From Adiantum capillus-veneris (lineage: Eukaryota; Streptophyta; Polypodiopsida; Polypodiales; Pteridaceae): DNA of 64,000 nucleotides. Location of the stretch: assembly GCA_014529385.2 (NCBI GenBank), contig CM043967.1, positions 3,686,001-3,750,000 on the forward strand, in the 5' to 3' direction. Positions within the stretch are counted from its first letter, which is position 1. Every line of letters begins with the position of its first letter. This document shows, in pieces, positions 32,671 to 43,507 of this stretch. The notes beneath the pieces are model-generated. The model worked only from the letters and a program-made list of their open reading frames with translations, did no database searches and had not been told where the DNA came from. Made by a program: the position numbers and the translations under genes.

Positions 32671-34333
32671 AATGAAATGAAATGAAATGTTATATTAACG
32701 TCTTCAAAAGGCCAAAATGACCTATGAGACCAATCAGTTACAAAATAGTGAATCTAATACCATGTCTGGGTACAAAAGAACTAGAAAAGAACTAGAAGTG
32801 GAACAAAATACTACTACTACTACTACAATCTAAAACTACGTGGGTGTAGCAGCTGATACAATAGGTACCCGGTAAACTGGATGTAACAGTGTGTGAAACA
32901 AAGATGGAAGAAATGGTGAGGATCCATCCTCATCTGCACTCTGGATGTCGAGAGAGTATGGCTCGAATCTTCTGTTGTAGTCTCCGTCGATGCTGTGTAG
33001 CTCCTCTCCTCAGTCGCGGTCGTCTGTATCTCTGTAGCTCCAATGCTCGGTCGATGAGAGTGCCAGTAGTGGTCGAATGAGTGTGGGACGAGCTCTGCAG
33101 TGGTGGCTGCTCCTCTGGCTGTCCCATATCTAGTGAAAAGAAATCTGTAATGTGTCTCTGGGACTGCCTCTCTCTAGCTCTCCCCGGTAAAGTGTCTCTA
33201 CACCTGTGTAACTCAAGTAGATATAGTCCAAGACATCTCTGATCCTCATAACTCATGACCCTAGATAGAGGACCAAAACCCTCTCTGAATAAGCAGTGGA
33301 AACGCCCCCGTATCTCATAGAACACTGTGCAATGACATATGTAGTGCAACTCTGTCTCTGGCTCTCTCTGGCATAATCGGCATATCCTGCTGTCTGCTGG
33401 TATCCCTCTGAATCTACCAGTCTCAATCTCGAGCTGATGTGAGGATGTGCGTATCTGACCAATGGCACAACGCAAACCATGAGACATATGTGTGTCCATG
33501 TAGCTGGGTCGAATCACAAACCCATCTCCTGTGAGGTGGAGAAGATGCTCTCTATAGAAAGCCATCTTCGTGCTCAACTCCTGAGGCGGCTCTATCCATG
33601 TCCTCCTGGTGTCGAGCTGGATCAGGTCCTGACGAATGAGTCTAGTGATCTCCACCCGTGTAAGAGACAGCGAGGGTGCCTGAAGAGAATACTGGAAAGG
33701 GGGCAACCTGTCCATGGTGAAGCCATGCGTCTGAAACCATGAAGTCATCTGTGCATACCAGCATGAAGTGTCCCCCTGTAGAGCTAACTGTCTGGAAGAC
33801 TCAAGGGCCAGTCTAGCATATCTGTCTCTAGTAGTATCCCATAGGCTGTGCACAAAGGACACTGATCTGGTAAGCACCTCAATCTCCATGGGGGAGGCAG
33901 CTAGCTCTGCTCGAATGATCGCGTGAGGTACGGAGGCCTTGGCTCTAATCAATCGGGAGATCATAGATACCAAGGGCCTCTCCATACGTCTCCAACCATC
34001 CTGGCCTACAGAAGGTCCCCATACCTGTACCCCATACATCATAGCTGAGGCTACTAAAGTATCAAAGAGCCATAACTTTGTCCGAGGTTCCTGGAACTGA
34101 ACCTGCAAACACATCCTCTCCAAGCCTCCCAAGGCCGCATAAGCTCTGGTCAGTCTAGTCTCTGCTGCTCTCCCCAAAGAAAACCTCGGCCCAGTGAAGA
34201 CTATCCCAAGGTAAGTGTATGCATCTGTATACTCCACAATCTCTTGACCATACGTGAAGGTCGGTACCGATCTCCTGATCCACTGCGGTGTGGTGTTAAA
34301 CACCATGACCTTGGTTTTACCAAGGTTTACAGA

Positions 34334-34338
<5 letters not shown>
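32671..34338 (-). pseudogene. LINE ORF2 C-terminal half (rearranged copy)
   Basis: A minus-strand open frame of about 468 codons starts SVNLGKTKVMVFNTTPQWIR, which is the region just after the YADD catalytic box of the reverse transcriptase. It continues through the thumb (YTYLGIVFTGPRFSLG, FDTLVASAMMYGVQVWG) to a cysteine knuckle (ICRLCQREPETELHYICHC) and ends with the 3' UTR. The frame is intact, but its 5' half is on the opposite strand at 34420-35592, so the protein cannot be made. Confidence 0.85.

Positions 34339-34419
<81 letters not shown>
34339..34419. repeat. (TC)n at the inversion junction
   Basis: About 40 uninterrupted CT units separate the two oppositely oriented halves of the LINE. 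A long plus-strand open frame seems to run through the tract, but the serine-leucine run is only the microsatellite. Confidence 0.98.
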
Positions 34420-34423
<4 letters not shown>

Positions 34424-35589
34424 GGATCGGAGGCGACATTCTGGGAGCATGCCCCAGAATAGTTGGTATGATGAGGAGTGCAGAGAGATGAGAGCCCAGC
34501 TTCAGAGGGATCTTCATTTAGGAGTCATCACCTACAGACAGTCGCGGATTGCTTTCCTACGCCTTGTGCGAAAGAAGAAACGAGCTTACCTGGCCCAGAT
34601 GGAGCGAGACTTGTATCAGTTGTTCTTGAGTAGAGACTCAGGCGAGGCATGGCGACTCTTCCATGAGCACTCCCCTCCCCCAGTGATTACTTCTCCTGAT
34701 GTGTGGGGCCAGTATGCGACATCGTTATATACGGTTCCTGGGCAGGATCCCCTTCCAGATCCTACAGAGCCATGTCCATCTACGAGCACCTTATTTACCA
34801 CTGAGATGGTAAAGAGAGCCATTGACAGGATGAGGACCAGGAGGGCTTACGATCATGACGGTCTAGTAGCGGAGCACTTTATACATGCTAGGGATATGCT
34901 GATGGAGGTTCTTGCAGTGTTGTTCAATCGTGCCATGTGTGAGGGATTACCTGAGACTTGGAGGTTGTCTACTATTGTGCCTATATTCAAGGCAGGTGAT
35001 CCTACAGAGCCTGGAAATTACCGCACTATTATGGTTGGACACACACTGGCACGATTGTATGCATCCATTATTGAGCAGCAGTTGAGTAACTGGGCAGAGG
35101 GTGAGGGTGTACGGGCAAAGGGACAGGCAGGTTTCAGGAGGGGTTTCTCCACTCTTGACCATATTCTGACACTCAGAGCTATCATTGAGGAGGGCAGGTC
35201 ACATGGGAGACGGATTTATTGTAGCTTTGTGGATTTCCGCAAAGCATTTGACATGGTACCGAGAGCTCGACTGATGCGCAGACTGCAGGAGATGGGGGTG
35301 CCCACAGTGTTGATTTGGGGAATTATGGCTTTATACAGATCAGTGATGGGACATGTACGCACCCCAGAGGGGATATCTGACTTAGTTCATTCCACTATCG
35401 GGGTGAAACAGGGTTGCCCATTGTCTCCTACTCTATTTGGTATGTATGTTGATGAGGTGTCTGATTACATTGACAGAGAGGGTGATAGAGGTGCCCAGCT
35501 GGCAGGGACGTGGATCCCATTGTTGTTATATGCTGATGATATTGTCTTGATCTCTGACTCACCAGAGGGATGCAGCGACAGTTGGATGC

Positions 35590-35592
<3 letters not shown>
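34420..35592 (+). pseudogene. LINE ORF2 reverse transcriptase half, inverted
   Basis: The plus strand carries the pre-RT and RT domain: SWYDEECREMRAQLQRDLHL, RMRTRRAYDHDGLVAEHFIH, GDPTEPGNYRTIMVGHTLAR, AKGQAGFRRGFSTLDHILTL, YCSFVDFRKAFDMVPRARLM (catalytic Asp), GVKQGCPLSPTLFGMYVDEV and LLLYADDIVLISDSPEG (YADD box). It breaks off at GCATTGAGAGA, where the other half begins at GGATTGTCTGTAAACC on the minus strand. A one-base loss after SPEG shifts the last codons. Apart from that the catalytic motifs are complete. Confidence 0.9.

Positions 35593-35620
<28 letters not shown>
35593..35620. repeat. (GA)n at the outer end of the inverted LINE half
   Basis: Fourteen GA units, the fifth LINE boundary in this window formed by GA/TC repeats. 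Confidence 0.95.
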
Positions 35621-35623
<3 letters not shown>

Positions 35624-35643
35624 ATATTTCGGAGGAGAGGAGC

Positions 35644-35760
35644 ATGGCCTCACGTCGTCTGCCTCCCTCTTCTCACTCCTCTACCTCTAAATCTTGTCGG
35701 GCATCTTGTCGTGATTCTCATTGTTTAAACTTTAAAAATCAGCTGGTACTCCCTACTTGT
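35644..35760 (+). other. Possible transit-peptide-like open frame
   Basis: An ATG at 35644 opens MASRRLPPSSHSSTSKSCRA, rich in Ser, Arg and Pro and poor in acids, as in chloroplast transit peptides, 170-280 bases upstream of the thioredoxin-like exons. The thioredoxin active-site region that should lie between is absent, and I see no clear donor site. It may be a chance frame or exon 1 of a damaged gene. Confidence 0.2.
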
Positions 35761-35928
35761 AACATCTCGAAAGAAAAGGGGGGGTGCTTGAGAGTAGCAC
35801 TTTTTACAGTTTTTTTACATGATATTTCTAATTGCAAGCATGTTATGAGAATCTGAGCCGATCTAGTTTCATCGCACTCACAAATTACTTATTTTTCCTG
35901 TCCTGCCTGTCTTGCTTTTGGACTTCAG

Positions 35929-36143
35929 AAGATGCCCACCATACAGGTAAATGTTAACCTTAGTGCTTTGCCTTCTTTTGACACGTGGCATGTCATAGTG
36001 CCATTCCTATCTTTTATGCTTTATCAATGTAGTTGTGGAAAGATGGAGAGAAGTGGGATGAAGTTATTGGAGGGCAGAAGGCCTGGCTAGTAATTGAAGA
36101 AGTACGGGAAATGCTTCAAAAACACATGAAATCATCTCAATGA
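35929..36143 (+). pseudogene. 3' exons of a thioredoxin-like (WCRKC / Trx-like 3 type) gene, partial
   Basis: Two exons in phase 0. The first is 35929-35946 (or a longer exon ending there), preceded by a pyrimidine-rich tract and ACTTCAG, encoding KMPTIQ and followed by GTAAAT. The second is 36033-36143, preceded by TCAATGTAG, encoding [20 protein letters not shown] then [16 protein letters not shown] and a TGA. The cis-proline motif KMPTIQLWKDG, the VIGG turn and the final helix match the C-terminus of the plant chloroplast thioredoxin-like proteins with a WCRKC site. The active-site part is not in the window's nearby sequence. It is either far upstream across a transposon-filled intron or lost. 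Confidence 0.6.
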
Positions 36144-36385
36144 AGTGTTTTGTGTATGGTTTGACAACACCTTCCATTATTTATTCATATATTTAATTTA
36201 CAAAAAAGATAGTCATGTAGCTATTTTCACAGGTTTTCATTATGTATATCTTCTTACTTATTGCCACATTGTTTTCATTGTGAAGTGATATTGTGATGTC
36301 TGAATTTCTGGCAAATGTCTTGCATGTTTTATTATTGATATGTTTGTGCCTAGAAGAAGTGTCTATGAGGGAGGCCTTTTGTCCT
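36144..36385 (+). other. Likely 3' flank of the thioredoxin-like gene
   Basis: AT-rich sequence after the stop with no coding signal. An AATATA/AATTTA-rich stretch at ~36185-36200 could serve as a plant poly(A) region, but this is not decisive. Confidence 0.3.
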
Positions 36386-36399
36386 AGTGAATAGTAGCT

Positions 36400-36602
36400 A
36401 TGCTCTCACAGGACAGATTTTTTTGATACTAAAGGGTGATGATCTCACCATGATGTGGGAGAGGCAACTTATCACTCTCTTCTCTTGGGGCTACAAGATT
36501 TTGGCCTTGATGATTATTGCTCGGCTCAGACCCTTGCTACTAGATTCGATTCATGTGTCACAGAGATTGCTGTATTCTTTACAATGTCTTCATTTCCTAT
36601 AA
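36400..36602 (+). pseudogene. L1-type reverse transcriptase relic
   Basis: The plus strand reads ITLFSWGYKILALMIIARLR then PLLLDSIHVSQ, the L1 RT motif (ITLLN-DYKILAK-LA-RL-P-L--LIH-SQ). It is a single short motif, much decayed, with nothing around it. Confidence 0.6.
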
Positions 36603-36820
36603 TGCCGATTAGTGGGCAATAGTTTGGGCAGCCCTTGAGTATTCTTCTCGATAAGGGGGAAGGCTTATGGCAGGTTGCTTGGAGCTTCATGGAGGTTAGT
36701 ATATAGAGGAAGTTTTTTTTGTGCCGATTGATTCCGGGTGTGACTAAACTATATAAAGCACCAGAGAGTGAGTGTGGGTTGGAGCTAGCATAGTCAACAA
36801 GAGATAGTTGCATCCACAAA

Positions 36821-37080
36821 TCAGGGCTCACGACAGGGAGCCACACAGTTGGTTATGATATACCGGATGAGACACACCTGGACATAGGTATGGAGCGGAG
36901 CACAGCCCTCCTTTGAACGAGGATAATCATGAAGCCTTTCATGCTTTGCATACATGTTCAACTCAGACTCCAATGTTTTTGCCCTCGCAATCTTGGCGAG
37001 CATATGGCCAATCACGATAGTTTTGTAGTTAGCAGGGTCCACACGGTCCCTTGTGTAACCGACCGGCACCATGTGCCAAT
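36821..37080 (-). pseudogene. LINE reverse transcriptase relic
   Basis: The minus strand reads RVDPANYKTIVIGHMLAKIA then a segment like ESELNMYAKHERLHDYPRSK, matching the finger region of the LINE RT family (D-x-x-NYRTI-x-x-GH-x-LA). It is about 80 codons long, with no other part nearby. Confidence 0.55.
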
Positions 37081-37182
37081 GGGAAGATTAGTAATACAGA
37101 ACACAATTGGAACTGAACTAAAAACATTGTATGCTTCATTTTGGTGACAACACGGAAGAGACTGAGCTTCCCTTAGGAGAGT

Positions 37183-39475
37183 GTTGGTAACTGTTGTGTT
37201 TACAATTGTTTTGTGTGAACTCACTCACACAATCTGAGTCTACAACTGAGACCCTACCCTTAAATAAAATTTATAGGCACATGAAACCAATGCTATTTAC
37301 AATAACTGGCAAATAGAAGCCCTAGTGTCAAAATTTACCGTGTCTTCATGCTTCGTATGCTGCCACGTTGGCTTGTGCGGACAAGTGATCTGTGGCATGA
37401 ATTTAGTGCTCTGATCAAAGTGCCTTCATTTGCAGTGTTCTATCGGGTCTTGCTAGATATGAGTATAGATTGCTAGCATACATATGCCGATGATCATCCT
37501 CATTGCTATACTGCATAGTAATGCCATGCAATCCATAGATGGAGTCCATGAAAAAATCCTGTCACATAAATTGTGCAAAACAAGGCCTCGTAATAGGTCT
37601 TGGACCTGTATCGAGTATCGAAAACAAGTTCATACAAAATATCTTTAGACACACGGACTTGAAGGAAGATCGGTTTGCGATGATTGTGAATTGTAATGAT
37701 CTATTGTCGCACTACAATGGTAGCGTGGAACCGACCCGTAGGGCGGTAGACTTTAGCTTTCACCGGAATCTTTACTTGATAAACTTTACTTGAACTTTAC
37801 GACACAAAGGAACTTCACGAATAAGCTTGTGACTGGAATTCAAGACTTCAAAATAAAACACGGGTTGGTAGCTAGAGCGTTCCCAGGCAGACAACGACAC
37901 CTTGTAGGCCCCAAGACTAGCGCCCCTTTTGGTATTTCTTTATTCTTATTGCAAATAGACGATCCGAACGCTTTCACCCAACTCTCACCAAGCTGTCCAA
38001 ACCTGTCATGGCTGTAATTGCAGGTTTTTAACCCAATTTCGCCAGCATAATGGCGAAAAAACCCTTGTAGGTCAAAAGTATACGTCAAGGACACTTTGCC
38101 TTGCAATTTGGAAGCTTTTCAGTGAGCTGCAGGTCAATTTCAGCATGCTATAATTCCCTCTATCAGGTGTTCAAAGCCCTGTTTAAGCATCCCGAGGCTT
38201 TCCCGAGGCTCCCCTGGCGATGTCTTGTAGTTTAGGTGCGAAACCCTAAACCTGCAAAAAAACACAGCAGGCTGTAATTTTCTGTTTTGGGTCGTTTTGG
38301 GCGAAACAAACTCGTCTATTCGTGTCTCGAGTGCTCCCGCACGCAATGGGATAGTTCCCCTTTGAATTGGACAAGTTTTCAAGTGAAAAAACTCTCCAAT
38401 TTTGCAATCCTTCGCGATGGAACTGTGTGTACTTGTGGGGGATTAGCAATTACCTAATCCAGTTCCTGCACAGAAGGCTCTTGCTTTGGCAAACGCGCAT
38501 AAAACCCCGAGAAATGTACATGGTCAATTGAGAAGCCCAACTAGTGGGGCATTACCATATGGGAGAGAGAGATGCGCAGGAGAAAGTAGTCGTGCTACAT
38601 GAGACAAGGGAGAAGGCAAGCTTTCCATTAAAGTTGTGATCACTTGCACCCACTACTCACACACACAGTGTAGTCACTTATGAACTCCAGAATTTAGCCC
38701 CCACTCAAAAATGGGTGTTCCCTCATGAATAAGGCTTTTGGAGAGTGTGTGTGGCTTTTCAAAACGCAAGAGTACCCAATCACCATGTGAGAACAACAAT
38801 TCACGTCGGTGACTATCAACAGCCCTTTTCTACTTTGCCTGAGTCTTCTCCAAGGCAAGTTTGATTTTCTTATAAATTTCATCCATGTTCTCTACATATC
38901 GATATGCCTCAAAAAATTTGTCCTTTGTGTGAAAAACGGCAGGAACCTTTTTGCCACCCTCGACAATCTCAAAAGGTGTCTTGCCAGTTGACGAATGCAT
39001 CATATTGTTGTATGCATACTCAAACATGGGAAGATATTGTTCCTACTTGTCCTTATTATTTCAGCAAATGTAAGACAATAGAATTAGCCTCTTCTGATTG
39101 TCCAACAGTTTGTGGATGAAATGAGGAGGAAAACTTGAGCGTGGTGTCCATGTTTTCAAATAAGCCTCTCCAAAACAAGCTCGTCATAGGAGGATCACGA
39201 TCACTGACAATAGACTGTGGCATACCATCGTACTTGACACATTGTACATAAACAACCGTGCCACCTGGTCAGATTTTATCTTCTTCTTGACCAAAATAAA
39301 ATGGGCTTGCTTGAACCTGCAAATAATGATCCATATATCATCATTCCCTATCAGCATTCTTGGAAGATCAAAGATAAAATCCATAGCAATGTTGTCCCAT
39401 GGCTTATCTAGAATAGGTAGTGGTTGTAACAACTCTGGTGCCTTTTTTACCTGTCAAGTGTGACCTTTTGGCAAA
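37183..39475 (-). mobile_element. Chromovirus fragment, minus strand (third copy)
   Basis: The integrase reads on the minus strand from ~39463 to ~38750, and LTR-like sequence fills 37183-38700. The LTR block shares the AAAGAAATACC-AAAAGGGGC box with the other gypsy LTRs (antisense at ~37925). Integrase passes directly into the middle of the LTR, so the integrase C-terminus, chromodomain and LTR start have been deleted. The right end is cut at the edge of the duplicated block at 39483. Confidence 0.7.
38750..39463 (-). pseudogene. Gypsy integrase fragment (third copy)
   Basis: The minus strand gives LLQPLPILDKPWDNIAMDFI (first Asp), IFDLPRMLIGNDDIWIIICR, then after a frame break EYAYNNMMHSSTGKTPFEIV and YVENMDEIYKKIKLALEKTQ. 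These are homologous to 20870-21560 on the plus strand. Stops and frameshifts are frequent. Confidence 0.8.
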
Positions 39476-39646
39476 TCACGTATGCTCATTAGTTATAGGC
39501 ATCCAAACAATGCTTGTGTAACTTTTTAGTATTAATCACTCTATAAAATGTGAACGCACTATTTGAAGAACAGGTAAGCTTAGTTCAGCTATTGTGTTTC
39601 TCTCCTTCTTCTTCACCACTAACCTCGTTTCAACATACTAACTATG

Positions 39647-39651
<5 letters not shown>

Positions 39652-39690
<39 letters not shown>
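39652..39690. repeat. (TG)n microsatellite
   Basis: About 19 TG units. The other duplicated copy has only a few at ~54940, so it expanded in this copy or contracted in the other. Confidence 0.95.
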
Positions 39691-39692
<2 letters not shown>

Positions 39693-39699
39693 GCTTGCA

Positions 39700-41600
39700 T
39701 TCCATGTTTATGCATGTGTGTATGTTGTTGTATTACAATATTACTTATACACAAAGAACATTTTTTTAAAAACGAAAACTGGCTGTAGACATTAGGAAGG
39801 TGGTTTGTACAAAAGTCATTGTCGATTCTACTCATTTTTGTACAATATAATTAGAATGAAATAACATTTTAGTTATCATGTACATCAAGACTAAATCAGT
39901 TTTCGAGGACAAAATAAGCCTTTTATCTTTAAGGTTGGGGACCGCAGCAAAGTTAAATTGTTCCAAGCAAAGATAGAATTTTCACGTGCATACGTATATA
40001 GAAAACAACAAATTTTGCTTGACTTAGTTGCGTATGACAAGTGTCAAAGAACCTATCATTTGTTATCCATGTCTTACTTAAAAAGTATTGGACTAACTAT
40101 TGTCCTAAAAGTGTAAAATTAATTTAAGTCCAAGTGTATGAAAGGCTTTCACAAGTTTTTTCTCTTTTAAAATAATCAATTTTTTTTTTGCTTAAAAAGT
40201 ATTGTTTTGTTTTGAATCCTTTTCCACCAGCATGATTACAATGAAAATCCAACTTGGGTTCCATGTCTGAATTATTTAAAAGTTACTTTAGTGAAGAACA
40301 ACTAGGGACTAGCTATCCTAAGAAGCTTGGGACTAACTATTACACTTCATTGTAGATTCCAAGTGTTGTATAGCCAAATTACACACATTCCTAGTAGTAC
40401 AAATCAACAACTAGCTTACCCCTTTATATAAAGAATTAGCGGTTCAAGGGTTATCAAATATTTCCCATTAGTACTGCTCCGAGCTTCACAAGTTGAGGTT
40501 AAGTTTAAAGAGTCCATATAGTCTTGATAAGAGAGTTTTTCTTATGTCATCAAAAATTCCATGAATAGCACCAGCTAATGTAATCTATCAATCAGAGTAT
40601 TTAAAAAATAAACCAACCTTGTAGAACAACTAAAAATTGTCCATATTATTACATGTCTAGCTTTGAAGCAAGGAAAAAGTGAGAGCCAAGCATTTTTATG
40701 AAGATAAATCAACTCAAGATAGATGTCTTTACCACCTTCAAGAATTTGTTAGTACATCTAGTGACCAACATCATAACAAGAGACACTAGGTGATTGGTGA
40801 GCTTGCAATCAATTCCAAAACCAATGCTAAGGCAGCCCTATAAGCACACTAAGTTTCAGTTACAAGAGCCTTGACATAAGTAAATCAAGTCAGCTACAGT
40901 CAGACATAATTACGGCCAAGCAAAGCAGTTGCGAAATTTCAAAAAAGCATCAAAATTACGATATCATAATAGCCTTTTAAGGTAATTAGAATTAAAATCC
41001 AACCATTATTACCATAATGGTCCCTCCAAAATTACTCGGCACGATGAGTGAGGCCAAGGTGAAGCAACCCATCATTTTTAGAGCACACTGGCTTAGACAG
41101 GGAGTATTTTCATCAGCAATTATTCACTTCAGAGGTCGGCATGATTTAGGCCAGTAAGACAAATTACCCAATTAGTCAGTAGAAAAACTAGAGACCATCA
41201 ATAGAATTACAGTGCTCCGGGTTAGAAGCAAAAACCCAAAACACTCCAAGTGAAGCACACCATTAAACAGAGTAAACCGATGTCAGTATCAAACAAACAT
41301 TTAAGAGCTTATTAATAGAGCCAAGTAAAAAAACCCAAAGTATGATTCTCATTAAAAAAAGAACCAGATAAGAGCCGACCGTCATAAAAGACTCTCTTCC
41401 ATATGTTATTTGCTATCATAAAAATAACCAAAAGGATCTGTCATATGATAAAATATAGAGTCAACTCATTATAGGAGCAAGTTTCACCTTGTAAGCAAGC
41501 TCCTATCATTAATAGGACAAGAAGATGGGAGGGTCATGCTTCTCTTCTCAAATCTTGTTAGAAGCCTCAACTTTTCTCTATCTTAGTGATTCAAATTATC
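39700..41600. other. AT-rich DNA without genes (copy 1)
   Basis: About 1.9 kb with no frame or RNA gene that I can support. It is conserved with 54960-57080 only by duplication. Confidence 0.6.
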
Positions 41601-41604
41601 CCAA

Positions 41605-41712
41605 CCAGTAGTAGGCGTGCCCAATTTCGAAGCTGGTCTGATTATGCAGAATCTTTAGAGATGCTTTAAGAGCTTTTACTAGAAAAAAGGGGTAGAGGGC
41701 ACGTGGAGGATG

Positions 41713-41755
<43 letters not shown>

Positions 41756-42510
41756 TTTTGCACATTTGTCAAGCGGCTTTTTTTAATTTCTGCGTGTTTT
41801 TCCCTGTGTGTGTGTGTGTGGTCTCGCTGCTGTGTAGGGGAGGCGCGGAGTGCAAGCCAGGACCAAGTGGTTTCAACTCGTGCATGGGGTTGCGGATGGT
41901 TAAGGCACGGCAAGACATACATAGGGCTGCAAGGCGACGACGATGAGCAGACGCCAGTTGAGTATTTGCATGGCCATGACTGGCAAACTACGGACCGTAG
42001 GGGCAGCTGAGTGTGGGTATGAAGCTAATTAACAGAGGCAATTGGAGGCGGAACAGAGGGCGCCTGGTGAGGGAGCAAGAGGCGGTGTGTTCTGTGCAAG
42101 CCCATCAAGTGCACCTAGGGTGATGGCGAGACCGCTGAGGAGAGAGAAAGAGCAGCTTTGTGATGGGAAAGCAGTCTCGGCGTGTAGTGGAATCCGATCA
42201 ATAGGCGTGTAGACCCATTCCGGCAGTCAGATGAGAGCACATGCTTCAAGATGGCAGCTGCGGACCGAAGGCCTGGGAGGGAAAAACACAGCGCAGAGCC
42301 AGAGGGCAGCGAGGGAGCTGCAGCAGGGTCTGGCGGTGAGCAGGTAGGGCAGAGGGCAGGACGAGAGAGACAGTGAGGGAGCTGCAGCAGGGTCTGGCGA
42401 TGGGTGCGCAGGTACGGCAGAGGGCAGAGATGGAAGAGAGAGGAGAGAGAGGGATGGGGGAATGTGGGTAGATTCCAGTTAATGGGAGAATGGACCCAGT
42501 AGGACTAGTA
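41605..42510. mobile_element. ~0.9-kb insertion specific to copy 1
   Basis: Absent at the matching place in the other copy (~57090). It is G-rich and holds a (GA)n run at 41717-41750, a (TG)n run at 41806-41820 and two copies of GAGGGAGCTGCAGCAGGGTC at ~42310 and ~42375. Near-identical CAGTAGTAG / CAGTAGGA at its edges could be a target duplication. No coding motif or terminal repeat identifies the family. Confidence 0.5.
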
Positions 42511-43507
42511 TAATCAAAAAATATCATTTCAGTAAAGCAAACCACTTAGAATCAAATTTCAAAAGTAACGATAACAAAGTCTAGTGAAAGCCATAATCAA
42601 CCCATAATTTTTTTTAGCTAACCTGGATCAGTCTTAACTCAATGGAGAAGCAAAGGAATGAATAATCCACGGTCGTAAGCAAATTTCTCAATGGAAACAC
42701 CAACTCACTACATCTTCTCATTCTCATTCTCTCTTTCTTTCTTTGCAAACACAAAACTAAGAGTAACCAAGGCTAATTGAGGGATAGAAATCCTCACCTT
42801 ATATAGAGGAGGGAAGTATGAAGAGGCCAACATCCACCCGTATCCCACCATGAAGCCATAGCTAGTATTGTTGTTATCAAATGAACTAAATGAGGCTTAT
42901 AGTTGTACTATAATTTTATGACCCTATCACAGAGACTCACAAACAAGAGAGAGTAGAAAAAAGATACTCAATAAGATCAATAGCAAAGCAAGAAAGCATA
43001 TGACCGTACCATCATGGTATTGACATGGCAATGTCGATAAAGAGAGCCTAGTGCATCAACTATTTCCAATTCATCAAGATACTCAAGTATCAAGTAGGAA
43101 AGCATTGTCCCAAGCAGGGTGGTCTCGTACGGTCACATACCTTTTGTCCACGTACAGACGTATAGTACTCATCGGACTAGAAAATTTTATGTCGTACGAC
43201 ATCATCACGTACGCTCAAAAATAAAAACACACAATTCTTAAGCCTAAATTTACACTTGAGACAATTAGACAATTAATTATCACATTGGACAAGAAGGCAA
43301 CTTGCAAGTGCCAAGTGCTTACACTCAAGAGTCGAGAGTCAAGACAATGAGACACAATGGGCATGAACCGCGATTCGCATTACATAGGTCATAAATCAAA
43401 AATCTAAGTTGAGATTTGAGAATAGAGATGATACAAAAGTAGGCCTTCTAAGCCTCAATGGTGCAAAAAGTGGAAGTAGGGGCAAAAAAGATATGGGAGA
43501 CTAAAAT

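Noticed and set aside
34254-34420. Long plus-strand frame encoding a Ser-Leu run fused to the LINE RT
   Set aside because: The run is the (TC)n microsatellite read in frame. The upstream codons are antisense to the other LINE half.
35644-35856. Exon 1 of the thioredoxin-like gene with a transit peptide
   Set aside because: Composition fits, but there is no clear splice donor and no thioredoxin active-site exon between it and 35929. Kept only as a low-confidence feature.
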